Of a stretch of DNA of 64,000 bases, positions 1 to 9,558 are shown piece by piece. The stretch covers positions 1,612,001-1,676,000 of the forward strand of contig NZ_CP066339.1 in the NCBI RefSeq assembly GCF_016406125.1, in the 5' to 3' direction. Within the stretch, counting starts at the first letter, position 1. Each line of letters opens with the position of its first letter. The translations under genes were made by a program, and so were the position numbers. The stretch is from Alicyclobacillus sp. SO9 (GTDB taxonomy: Bacteria > Bacillota > Bacilli > Alicyclobacillales > Alicyclobacillaceae). The notes under the pieces are model-generated. The model searched no databases and was not told the DNA's origin. It saw nothing but the letters and a program-made list of their open reading frames with translations.

Positions 1-2
1 AT

Positions 3-194
3 CCAAATTATATGGACGAAGTCCGACACGGGGAATTGACAAACATCAGGACTTGGCTGCATGATAAAATTCATCGTTACGGAAAGTTGCGAACGCCGTC
101 AGAACTGGTTGAGGGAGCTACAGGCAAACCTCTTGATTCGCAGCATCTGGTAGACTATTTGAAAAACAAGTTTTCAGCACTGTATGGACTCTAA
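3..194 (+). CDS. M32 carboxypeptidase, C-terminal end (partial)
   Basis: Only the last 63 residues lie in the window; the frame is open to the left edge. The segment with WL..KIHRYGKLRTPSEL, then an ATG and YLKNKF, is the conserved C-terminus of M32 metallocarboxypeptidases (Taq/Pfu carboxypeptidase type). The catalytic HExxH motif lies outside the window. The family releases C-terminal amino acids in the cytoplasm and is usually about 500 aa. The internal ATG at 12 is not a start. A hairpin terminator follows at 262-300. Family assignment is good but rests on a short piece. Confidence 0.8.
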   Translation, partial: PNYMDEVRHGELTNIRTWLHDKIHRYGKLRTPSELVEGATGKPLDSQHLVDYLKNKFSALYGL

Positions 195-261
195 GTTGGT
201 TTAAAAGCGGCCCATTGCAGTGGTTGTGATGAGCCGTAGAGGTTGTAAATGCAGTTGTCAG

Positions 262-300
262 TGCGCTCATCCGGAGAATCAGCGGATGGGCGTTTTGGTT
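262..300 (+). terminator. Rho-independent terminator after M32 carboxypeptidase
   Basis: CGCTCATCCG pairs with CGGATGGGCG (one G-T pair) around a short loop, followed by TTTTGGTT. It separates the carboxypeptidase from the thioredoxin gene. Confidence 0.6.
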
Positions 301-349
301 ACGTTAGGTGGTAAGTTTGCAGATAAACATATTCTAGGAGGTCTGTACG

Positions 350-691
350 ATGGAATTTGTTCAATCCTTGGAAGAGTATTTTACGTTGGTACGTGATGAG
401 ACTCCGACCGTAATGGTCTTTACGGCGGGTTGGTGTCCGGACTGTACCTTTTTGAAGACGTTCATTGATGATGTAAAGCAGGAATATGAAGGTAAACTGC
501 AGATGTACTGGATTGACCGAGATGAGTACGGAGACCTTTGCGAAACACTAGACATCATGGGAATTCCCAGCTTTTTGGCATACAAGGACGGTCAAGTCGT
601 CAGTCGATTTGTTAACGGAAAACGCAAGTCAAAGCAAGAAGTGAAAGACTTTCTCGACGACTTCTTGTCAAAATTAGCAGCCAACGTTTGA
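350..691 (+). CDS. Thioredoxin family protein (YtpP-like)
   Basis: A 113-aa thioredoxin fold protein with active site WCPDC at residues 28-32 and the cis-proline loop GIPSF with Pro73. It should act as a cytosolic thiol-disulfide reductant. The CPDC dipeptide differs from the CGPC of housekeeping TrxA and matches the Bacillus YtpP-like group, so the exact partner is unknown. The start is set by AGGAGG about 9 nt before ATG. It is a single-gene unit between a terminator and the acyl-CoA dehydrogenase gene. Confidence 0.85.
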   Translation: MEFVQSLEEYFTLVRDETPTVMVFTAGWCPDCTFLKTFIDDVKQEYEGKLQMYWIDRDEYGDLCETLDIMGIPSFLAYKDGQVVSRFVNGKRKSKQEVKDFLDDFLSKLAANV

Positions 692-756
692 GTTTCCATA
701 CCCGCATCTTGAGGCGCTGTGCTGCGGACGTCTACTAATCGCAATGGGGGGATTTG

Positions 757-1932
757 ATGCCGGGAGACCAGTGGTTTGTTCGAAATCGGGAAGAACAAGA
801 CCGTCATGGATTGATTCAGCAGGTTGCAACAGAATTCAGCAAAACGGCACCGCAGTATGATGAGGCAGGTACATTTCCTCATGAGCACATCAACCGGTTG
901 CGAGAAATTGGCTATGTCAGTTGGACTACACCGCGAAAATACGGGGGCAAGGAGATTAGCCTCTATGAAATGCTGTTACACCAGGAGCAGCTTGCCCGAG
1001 GGGATGGTTCGACCGCCCTTGCGATGGGCTGGCACATGGGAATGATGCTGAATCTGCGAGCCAGCCTTGCTTTTCCTGAAGAAATTTTTGCGGAAGTGGC
1101 GAGGAGTGTTGTGGAGAAGGGAGCTCTGATTAACAGTTGTGCTTCTGAACCCGCAACCGGGAGTCCGAGCAGAGGGGGGCGCCCTCAGACCACTGCTCGC
1201 AAGGTGGATGGAGGATACATCATCAACGGCCGCAAGACCTTCAGTACACTGAGCCCAGCTTTGGACTGGATTTTGGTAACAGCCGGTCTTGAAGGGGAGA
1301 CGGGTATCGGCGAGTTTCTGCTGACAAAGAAGGACATCCGAATTGTTGAAACCTGGAATGTACTGGGTATGCGCGCAACCGGGAGTCACGATATTGTCAT
1401 GGAAGAGGTCTTTGTACCGGACGACTACCTAATATCCACATTGGAAGCCGGAGAGCCGAAAAAACGCAACCAAGACGGCGGCGGATGGCTGTTGCATGTT
1501 CCCGCGTGCTACATGGGCGTAGCCCTAAATGCACGGGATATTGCTGTGAGATATGCGGCTAGTTACCAGCCGAACAGTCTACCTCACCCGATTTCCGAGG
1601 TCGACCACATTCAATCTAAACTTGGCGCCATGGAACTGAAACTGCTTTCTGCCAGAACCTTGATGTACGATTTGGCCAGTCGTTGGGATGATGCAGGAGA
1701 AGCAGAGCGCCGCAGCCTTCGCCCGCAATTCGGCGCAGTTAAGACGTTTACAACCAACGCTGCTATGGAAGTCGTGGACCTTGCCATGCGCGTGGTTGGT
1801 GCGCGGAGCTTGTGGAAAGATATGACTTTGGAACGGTTGTATCGGGATGTTAGAGCGGGCCTGCATAATCCGCCAATGGACGATGTAGTATACAAGTCAC
1901 TCACAAAGGAAGCCATTCGCGAGTTGACGTAG
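757..1932 (+). CDS. Acyl-CoA dehydrogenase family protein
   Basis: A 391-aa flavoprotein of the acyl-CoA dehydrogenase superfamily: N-terminal helical domain (about 1-115), middle beta domain with the FAD/substrate-contacting segment [17 protein letters not shown], and C-terminal four-helix domain. The C-terminus ([14 protein letters not shown]) resembles the Acyl-CoA_dh_2 type found in flavin monooxygenase-like members and lacks the usual EGTSEI-like segment, so it may not be a classical beta-oxidation enzyme. The ATG at 757 directly follows an in-frame TTG at 754; GGGGGGA precedes both. A terminator follows. The acyl-CoA ligase gene next door suggests a role in acyl or branched-chain acid metabolism (inference). 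Confidence 0.85.
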   Translation: MPGDQWFVRNREEQDRHGLIQQVATEFSKTAPQYDEAGTFPHEHINRLREIGYVSWTTPRKYGGKEISLYEMLLHQEQLARGDGSTALAMGWHMGMMLNLRASLAFPEEIFAEVARSVVEKGALINSCASEPATGSPSRGGRPQTTARKVDGGYIINGRKTFSTLSPALDWILVTAGLEGETGIGEFLLTKKDIRIVETWNVLGMRATGSHDIVMEEVFVPDDYLISTLEAGEPKKRNQDGGGWLLHVPACYMGVALNARDIAVRYAASYQPNSLPHPISEVDHIQSKLGAMELKLLSARTLMYDLASRWDDAGEAERRSLRPQFGAVKTFTTNAAMEVVDLAMRVVGARSLWKDMTLERLYRDVRAGLHNPPMDDVVYKSLTKEAIRELT

Positions 1933-1972
1933 CAGCGAATATCAGACGAGGAATTGAGACGAATGCTGATTT

Positions 1973-2025
1973 GAGGGAGTTGCAGACACGGTTTGGCAAC
2001 CGCTGTCCGACTCCCTCGTTGTCGG
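1973..2025 (+). terminator. Terminator after acyl-CoA dehydrogenase
   Basis: GAGGGAGT and ACTCCCTC form the outer stem with an inner hairpin (CAGACACGGTTTGGCAACCGCTGTCCG region), followed by GTTGTCGGTT. The T-run is weak. Confidence 0.5.
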
Positions 2026-2156
2026 TTGACCCAAAATGTCGGATTTTTCTCAATACTAATTTGTCATTGTATTCTCTGAATGTTTCATACCATGTTATGA
2101 TAAGTGACATATAGAAGACAGGTTGCACTTTTACATTTGCTCAAGGGGGAATCTTA

Positions 2157-3713
2157 GTGGGATACAATTTCGCGGCTGAAGTGGATAAAATTTCTCATTC
2201 AACGCCGGACAAGCGGGCCGTCCTTTGTGTGGACGAACAAGGAAACAAATCGGAACTAACGTACTTACAATTGCGGCATGAGACAAATCGACTGGCCAGA
2301 GGTCTGATGGCGGATGGTATTCAAAAAGGCAGCCGTGTTATCGTACTGCTTCCGCGGGGCATAAATCCCTATATTGTCTACTTGTCACTGTGGAAGATTG
2401 GTGCGACGGTTATGCCAGGTTCTGAGATGCTGCGCGGCGGAGACATTCGCTACCGGGTCAACCATGCGCAGGCAAACGTCGTCATTGCAGACCATACCTT
2501 GACCGAACAGGTGGATAAGATTCGTCAGGAATGTCCAAGTCTCGAAAAGTTTTATACATCAGGCGGTGAAGTAGACGGATGGGAGCCGCTTTTTCGTCTC
2601 AGTGACAATCAATCGACAGAGGACGTATTAGTGGAAACCAAGGATGAGGACATTGCAATCTTGTCTTATACCAGCGGTACAACCGGAGGTCCAAAAGGTG
2701 TGGTCCACAGCTACGCATGGCCACGCGAACACCTGGCTGTTGCCGGTACCTACTGGTTTGACGCGGTTCCCGACGATGTTGCATGGGCTACGGCGGGACC
2801 TGGCTGGGCCAAGTGGATTTGGAGTCCGTTCGTATCCATTCTCGGCAATGGTGCCACTGCTTTTGTATACCAAGGACGGTTTAAACCGGAAACGTATTTG
2901 ACGCTGATGCAGGACAACGGGGTCTCCCTGTTGTGTGCTACACCGACTGAATACCGTTTGATGGCAAAAGTAAAGGACTTAAGTGCGTACAGCTTGTCTC
3001 TTCGCTCCGCTGTTTCTGCCGGGGAGCCGCTCAACCGTGAAGTGATTGATACCTTCCGTCGAGAATTTGACGTTACAGTCCGAGACGGCTACGGTCAGAC
3101 TGAAAACAGTCTGCTGGTTGGTACCTTGCGAGACATGGAAGCAAGACCGGGATCGATGGGGACACCGTTCCCAGGCACCAGAGTCAGTATCGTACGGGAT
3201 GACGGTACGGAAGCAGATGTAGGAGAAATTGGACACATTGCTGTTCACAAGTCATTTCCGGCTTTGTTTAAAGGCTATCTTGAAGACGAAGCGCGGACAC
3301 AGAAAGCGTTCATTGGAGAATGGTACATTACGGGGGACAAAGGCAGAAGGGATGATGACGGCTACTTTTGGTTTGAAGGGCGCTCTGACGACATTATTAT
3401 CTCGTCTGGATATACGATTAGACCTTTTGAGGTCGAAGACGCGCTTGTAAAGCACCCCAAAGTGGCAGAGTGTGCGGTAGTTGCCAGTCCGGATTCAGAG
3501 CGGGGGCACATCGTAAAAGCCTATGTCATTCTGCGTGATGCAGACGATGCAAAAGACCCCAATCTTGTTGAAGAACTTCAAAATCATGTGAAGACGACTA
3601 CGGCTCCCTACAAGTACCCGCGTTCAGTAGTTTTTGTCGACTCGCTGCCGAAGACGACCAGCGGTAAAATTCGGAGAATTGAACTGAGACAAATGGAAGA
3701 TGCAAACAAGTAA
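2157..3713 (+). CDS. Acyl-CoA synthetase (AMP-forming), medium/branched-chain type
   Basis: A 518-aa ANL-superfamily ligase that activates a carboxylic acid with ATP to the acyl-AMP and then the CoA thioester. The P-loop-like A3 motif YTSGTTGGPKG begins at residue 171, DGYGQTE gives the A5 motif, ITGDKGRRDDDGYFWFEGR the hinge region, and PKTTSGKIRR carries the C-terminal catalytic lysine. The segment around GPGWAKWIWSPF is typical of medium-chain acyl-CoA synthetases, including the methylbutyryl-CoA synthetase (MbcS) group of Bacillales. The start is GTG, set by AAGGGGGA eight bases upstream. Exact substrate is not readable from sequence. Confidence 0.85.
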   Translation: MGYNFAAEVDKISHSTPDKRAVLCVDEQGNKSELTYLQLRHETNRLARGLMADGIQKGSRVIVLLPRGINPYIVYLSLWKIGATVMPGSEMLRGGDIRYRVNHAQANVVIADHTLTEQVDKIRQECPSLEKFYTSGGEVDGWEPLFRLSDNQSTEDVLVETKDEDIAILSYTSGTTGGPKGVVHSYAWPREHLAVAGTYWFDAVPDDVAWATAGPGWAKWIWSPFVSILGNGATAFVYQGRFKPETYLTLMQDNGVSLLCATPTEYRLMAKVKDLSAYSLSLRSAVSAGEPLNREVIDTFRREFDVTVRDGYGQTENSLLVGTLRDMEARPGSMGTPFPGTRVSIVRDDGTEADVGEIGHIAVHKSFPALFKGYLEDEARTQKAFIGEWYITGDKGRRDDDGYFWFEGRSDDIIISSGYTIRPFEVEDALVKHPKVAECAVVASPDSERGHIVKAYVILRDADDAKDPNLVEELQNHVKTTTAPYKYPRSVVFVDSLPKTTSGKIRRIELRQMEDANK

Positions 3714-3763
3714 CAGGAGTGATAGTGCAGCATAAATCTCTCTGGTTATCATGACCATTTCTA

Positions 3764-3793
3764 TTGACAGTACAAAAAGAACGATGCTATAGT
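3764..3793 (+). promoter_or_regulatory. Sigma-A-type promoter of the S-box metY-hom operon
   Basis: TTGACA at 3764-3769 and TATAGT at 3788-3793 are separated by 18 bp, about 30 bp before the riboswitch. Consensus match and position support it. Confidence 0.65.
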
Positions 3794-3824
3794 GTTAGGA
3801 ATTCAATTGAATAGTTACTGGCAA

Positions 3825-5365
<1,541 letters not shown>

Positions 5366-5410
5366 CGGAAAGTGACGAAAAAGTACGACGCTAGACAAAG
5401 GAGAGAAATC

Positions 5411-6430
5411 GTGAAGCCAATTCGAATTGGATTATTGGGCTGCGGCGTTGTCGGAACCGGTGTCGTCCGAGTTTTGCAGCAAAATCGTGAGCGGATTGAA
5501 GCAGTATTTGGGAGGCCCGTTGAAATTGAGAAGATAGCTGTAGCCGACTTAACTCGTCCGCGCATGTCCTTTGTACCTGTAGCTAAGTTGTGTGATGACT
5601 GGAAGCGTGTTTGTACTGATGACAACATTGACGTAATCATCGAAGTCATGGGCGGCCAGACTGCGGCCAAAGACGCTGTCTCCGTTGCATTACAGCACGG
5701 GAAACATGTGGTGACCGCGAATAAGGAACTGCTTTCAACCCAAGGCGGGGCTCTTTATGAGCTTGCAAGAAGCCGAAATGTGAGATTGGAATGCGAAGCC
5801 AGTGTTCTCGGCGGGATTCCGGCTCTGCACACTTTAGAGACTTATTTTCGTGTGAATCAGATTCGCAAACTGCGGGGAATTGTGAATGGAACATCGAATT
5901 ACATCTTGACGAAAATGCACGCCGACGGGACAGAGTTTGCAGAGGCGCTGGCTGAGGCACAAGAGTTGGGATACGCTGAGCCGGATGCGACCATGGACAT
6001 CGAAGGGTTGGACGCGTCATTTAAATTGCAGATCTTGGCGAAGTACGTGTCCAAAACGGTGACTATTGCAGAATTCAAAGCACAACCGTCAGGTATTTCA
6101 CAAGTCACACAGCAGGACATTCAGCAAGCTCTGGCGCAAGGCAAAAGGATAAAACACGTTGTCAGCGCTGAATTTGCTGCAGACGGCTGCATTACCTCAA
6201 TGCATGTCGGACCGCAGCTGCTATCGTCAGATGATGTGCTGTATCACGTGAACGGAGTGCAAAATGCGCTGGAACTGTCGGGAGACATTGTCGGTGACAT
6301 ACTCCTCTCAGGTCCAGGAGCGGGTGCATTACCCACAGCCAGCGCTATTGTCGAAGACCTCGCGAAAGTCTATCCAACCCACCTGCGGTGCTTAGGGAAT
6401 TCTTCTGTCATGAGTGTCGGCAGTCGTTAG
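5411..6430 (+). CDS. hom: Homoserine dehydrogenase without ACT domain
   Basis: A 339-aa protein with the NAD(P) motif GCGVVG at residues 10-15, the catalytic-domain segment GGIPALHTLETYF, and GIVNGTSNYILTKM, all diagnostic of homoserine dehydrogenase. It reduces aspartate semialdehyde to homoserine. The usual enzyme of Bacillota is about 430 aa with a C-terminal ACT domain for threonine feedback; here the protein ends just after the catalytic domain. The GTG start follows AAAGGAGAG closely; an in-frame GTG at 5372 lacks a good site. It lies 45 bp after metY in the same S-box operon, so it is probably a methionine-dedicated isozyme (inference). Confidence 0.88.
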   Translation: MKPIRIGLLGCGVVGTGVVRVLQQNRERIEAVFGRPVEIEKIAVADLTRPRMSFVPVAKLCDDWKRVCTDDNIDVIIEVMGGQTAAKDAVSVALQHGKHVVTANKELLSTQGGALYELARSRNVRLECEASVLGGIPALHTLETYFRVNQIRKLRGIVNGTSNYILTKMHADGTEFAEALAEAQELGYAEPDATMDIEGLDASFKLQILAKYVSKTVTIAEFKAQPSGISQVTQQDIQQALAQGKRIKHVVSAEFAADGCITSMHVGPQLLSSDDVLYHVNGVQNALELSGDIVGDILLSGPGAGALPTASAIVEDLAKVYPTHLRCLGNSSVMSVGSR

Positions 6431-6451
6431 CAGTCTCATGCTTCCACGTTG

Positions 6452-6868
6452 TCATCCCGACGGTTGTCTCGAAGCATTGATAAATGTGATGAAACCAGAC
6501 CTGCCGTCGGGATTGACATGGATGATGGATGCATTGTAGGTCTTTGCGCCAAACTCAGCTTTTCCGGCAGTGGAAAAATCCTGTCCGGAAGCGCTGCTGG
6601 CTATTTTGGTGCCAGCATCGAACTTGCCCTTGATTTGTCCTTTGTATCGAACGAAAACTTCATATGTGTGATGTTTCGTTTGCACCAGACTCCAACTCGG
6701 GGAATTGGCAGTTAGCGGTGCGCCTGTGGCAACCGGAAGCCTAATCTGTTGTCCGTGGATGTACTGTTGCAAAGGTGCGGGCAAGATAACTGGCGCACGA
6801 TGCCGCAAGACAGCAAATGCCGCAATCACCAGCGCCATTAACACAATTTGCTTAAGGAATTTGGTCAT
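6452..6868 (-). CDS. Membrane-anchored protein of unknown function
   Basis: A 138-aa protein with one N-terminal membrane segment (about 5-21, IVLMALVIAAFAVL region) and an extracytoplasmic part rich in Ala, Ser and Lys. I recognise no family. Its ATG at 6868 lies 17 nt inside the 3' end of the upstream DJ-1-like gene, so the two are probably translationally coupled. The frame stays open further upstream through the DJ-1 gene, but that part is a shadow. Confidence 0.6.
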   Translation of the reverse strand: MTKFLKQIVLMALVIAAFAVLRHRAPVILPAPLQQYIHGQQIRLPVATGAPLTANSPSWSLVQTKHHTYEVFVRYKGQIKGKFDAGTKIASSASGQDFSTAGKAEFGAKTYNASIIHVNPDGRSGFITFINASRQPSG

Positions 6869-7379
6869 CAACCTTCGCCCCAATTCGCCGGCACACTTCA
6901 AGTGTAAATTCAACGTGTGCCATGCCTTTTGCCGTAATGAAGTTGCCGTCGGTGCAGACGTCTTCGTCCACCAGCATACTCTTGCTGAAAACAGACAACC
7001 ATTCATCGACTGTTTCACGTTCGGCCGCAAAACGTCTTCCGCCGAGGAGACCTGCTGCCCCTAAATAAACAGATGCAGAACAGCTTGCCGCAATCCAGCC
7101 GCCTTGACCGTCAAATTGCCGCAGAAATCTATGGAGACCTGCGTTTGCAACCGTTGTCGGTTGAATTTCTCCTCCGGCTATAAGGAGAAGGTCGAAGTCG
7201 CGGGGAGCGACTGAAGTCAGTCCTGCATCAGCAGCCAAGGCAATGCCTCCGTCGCTGTGTACCGGTCTCCCGTCCAGTGTTACTGTCCGCCATACCCAAC
7301 CGTCATCATGCAGCAGCTTTTGTAATAATGCAACTTGCCACAACGCGGCTCCGTCTATAGCGAGAAAAGCAGCCTTCAT
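6852..7379 (-). CDS. DJ-1/PfpI family protein
   Basis: A 175-aa class I glutamine amidotransferase-like protein. The fold is indicated by FDLLLIAGGE and by the nucleophile-elbow segment GGWIAASCSASVYLGAAGLL with its reactive cysteine. Members include chaperone/deglycase-like DJ-1 proteins and the N-domain of GlxA regulators; no DNA-binding domain is present here. The ATG at 7379 is preceded by GGAGGA; an upstream in-frame TTG overlaps that site. Function cannot be specified beyond family. Confidence 0.75.
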   Translation of the reverse strand: MKAAFLAIDGAALWQVALLQKLLHDDGWVWRTVTLDGRPVHSDGGIALAADAGLTSVAPRDFDLLLIAGGEIQPTTVANAGLHRFLRQFDGQGGWIAASCSASVYLGAAGLLGGRRFAAERETVDEWLSVFSKSMLVDEDVCTDGNFITAKGMAHVEFTLEVCRRIGAKVDDQIP

Positions 7380-7501
7380 ACAGACATCCTCCAATTTACT
7401 TTTTGTTCATCTTACCACGTTTCATGCAGCCATCATGCAGAGTCGCAGCTATCTCACAGCCAAGTAAAAACTATGAATAGATTAGTTTGAAAAATCCATT
7501 A

Positions 7502-7530
7502 TTGACGAAGTGTCATTCTGCTGGTACGTT
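7502..7530 (+). promoter_or_regulatory. Putative promoter of acyl-CoA ligase gene
   Basis: TTGACG at 7502-7507, 17-bp spacer, TACGTT at 7525-7530, about 70 bp before the start codon. The -10 is imperfect. Confidence 0.4.
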
Positions 7531-7598
7531 AGAGGGGATAAGAAAGCGGATTCACCCTATTCCGGACTAGTCCACATGGGTTTGAAAGGAGATGCGCC

Positions 7599-9443
7599 AT
7601 GAGGAAGCACCGCAACTTGCTGGAAATGACAGCGAATACAGTGGAGCGTTACGGAGACAAAACCGCGTTCTGGAACCCGCGGAAAGAGGACGGTTACCAA
7701 ACGTGGACTTACAGCGAATTCTGGAACGACATTCGTAAGGTCGCAGGCAGGTTGCATGAAATGGGCGTTGAACCGGGCGATAAAATCGGCTTGATATCCG
7801 AAAGCAGAGCCTGGTGGCCCATTACTGATTTGGCTGTCATGAGTCTTGGTGCAGTAACTGTCCCTGTGTTCCCCAATGTGCAAGCAGAACACGTTTTTGA
7901 CATCCTGAATCATGCAGAGGTGAAAGGAATTTTTCTGCAGGACGGTGCTCAAATCGAAAAAGTACTGGCTTTGCAGAACGAATGGACCACGAATATCACA
8001 TTTATCTGTGCTTTTGAGACGGCTCTTGACGGTAACAAGGACCTTGAACGGCGAATTTCAGATGCAGGCTGGGCCTATTACCATTTCTTTGATTGGTTGG
8101 ATAAACCTCATGTATTGGAAGCTGCTGCATGGATGCAAACGTGGCAACGCCTTGACAGAGATGATTTGGCTACCCTTGTTTATACGTCTGGTACGACAGG
8201 GAAGCCAAAGGGCGTCAAACTGACCCACGGGAATCTGTTGGCGAATGTCGAAGGAATCAGCACCCTCATCAAGATTCACCCTACTGACCGCTCTATTTCC
8301 TATCTTCCACTCTCACATATTTTTGAAAGAACAGCTTCACAGTGGTACCAGATATACAACGGGGCAAGTATTGTCTACTCGCGCGGCATCAACGAGATAG
8401 TAAGCGAGTTTGCCGAGATGCCGCCCACTGTTTTCACGACGGTTCCACGACTTTTGGAGAAGGTGCATGAGGGCGTATATCATAAAATCAAGACCGCTCC
8501 CCTCATTCAGCGCTGGCTCTTTCGGAGGGCCGTAAAGGCAGGTATCAAGGCTCGTGTGGAGAAACGCTTTGCCCCCTTTCTTTCGCTCTATGACGCACTG
8601 GTATTTCGGAAAATTAGACAACTGCTCGGTGACCGTCTGCGTCTCATTGTTGTGGGCGGGGCACCGCTGGCACCGCATATTTTTGAGTTTTTTACTGCAT
8701 TGGGCATCGCTGTGGTTGAAGGCTATGGCTTGACAGAAACATCCCCCGTCATTGCCGCAAATCCGGTGTCAGATTCACGTAAAGGCACAGTCGGGAAGGT
8801 GCTTCCGAATGTGGAATTAGAGATTGCTGACGACGGTGAAATTGTGGTCAGGGGTGACAGCATTTCCTCCGGTTACTACAAAAATGAAAAGGCAACGGAA
8901 GAATCATTTTTGGACGGAGGGTGGTTTCGCACTGGTGATATTGGGCTCTTGACCGACGATAGGTACCTTAAGATAACGGATCGGAAGAAGAATCTGCTGG
9001 TACTGTCTACGGGAAAGAATGTTGCACCTGCCCCGGTAGAGTCAGCAATTCTGGGCACTTCGCTCATAGAACAGGTACTGTTGGTTGGAAATGGGCGCAA
9101 ATTCGTGAGCGCTATTGTCGTCCCTGACGCTGTTGCTGTTCGACGCAAATATCAGCGACAGCATTCGGGTGCGAGGCCGCTTGACTGGCCCGATGAAGAA
9201 GAACTTCGCCAGATGTTAATGCATCAAATCAAGAAACGTACTGTGGAATTTGCAGAATACGAGCAACCAAAAGCTGTTATTCTTGCGCGCGAGCCTTTTA
9301 CCATCGAGAATGAACTCTTAACTCCGACTTTGAAGGTGCGGGCAAAAAAAGTGCTGGAAGTCTATGCAAACGAAATCGATGCGTTGTACAGTGGCGCACA
9401 AAAGGATAGTAAACAGACAGGATCAAAGGCTGCGGGGGCATAA
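7599..9443 (+). CDS. Long-chain acyl-CoA synthetase (AMP-forming)
   Basis: A 614-aa ANL ligase of the FAA1/COG1022 type, which activates long-chain fatty acids. LVYTSGTTGKPKGVKLTHGN is the A3 motif, followed by SYLPLSHIFERT, VEGYGLTETSPV (A5), FRTGDIGLL and ITDRKKNLLVLSTGKNVAP. The spacer segment between A3 and A5 with the MPPTVFTTVPRLLEKV stretch is typical of long-chain enzymes. AAAGGAGATGCGCC precedes the ATG. It stands 115 bp before pcrA and divergently from the DJ-1 gene. Confidence 0.9.
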   Translation: MRKHRNLLEMTANTVERYGDKTAFWNPRKEDGYQTWTYSEFWNDIRKVAGRLHEMGVEPGDKIGLISESRAWWPITDLAVMSLGAVTVPVFPNVQAEHVFDILNHAEVKGIFLQDGAQIEKVLALQNEWTTNITFICAFETALDGNKDLERRISDAGWAYYHFFDWLDKPHVLEAAAWMQTWQRLDRDDLATLVYTSGTTGKPKGVKLTHGNLLANVEGISTLIKIHPTDRSISYLPLSHIFERTASQWYQIYNGASIVYSRGINEIVSEFAEMPPTVFTTVPRLLEKVHEGVYHKIKTAPLIQRWLFRRAVKAGIKARVEKRFAPFLSLYDALVFRKIRQLLGDRLRLIVVGGAPLAPHIFEFFTALGIAVVEGYGLTETSPVIAANPVSDSRKGTVGKVLPNVELEIADDGEIVVRGDSISSGYYKNEKATEESFLDGGWFRTGDIGLLTDDRYLKITDRKKNLLVLSTGKNVAPAPVESAILGTSLIEQVLLVGNGRKFVSAIVVPDAVAVRRKYQRQHSGARPLDWPDEEELRQMLMHQIKKRTVEFAEYEQPKAVILAREPFTIENELLTPTLKVRAKKVLEVYANEIDALYSGAQKDSKQTGSKAAGA

Positions 9444-9558
9444 GAGCAGAGAAATGTCGCCCGTGCATACGAAAAGACTTTCTTTCGGGTTGATTGCTTC
9501 GCCTGTGCTCTTTATCATGATAAGCATGCAACTTCATGATAATAAGGTGGATGACAGC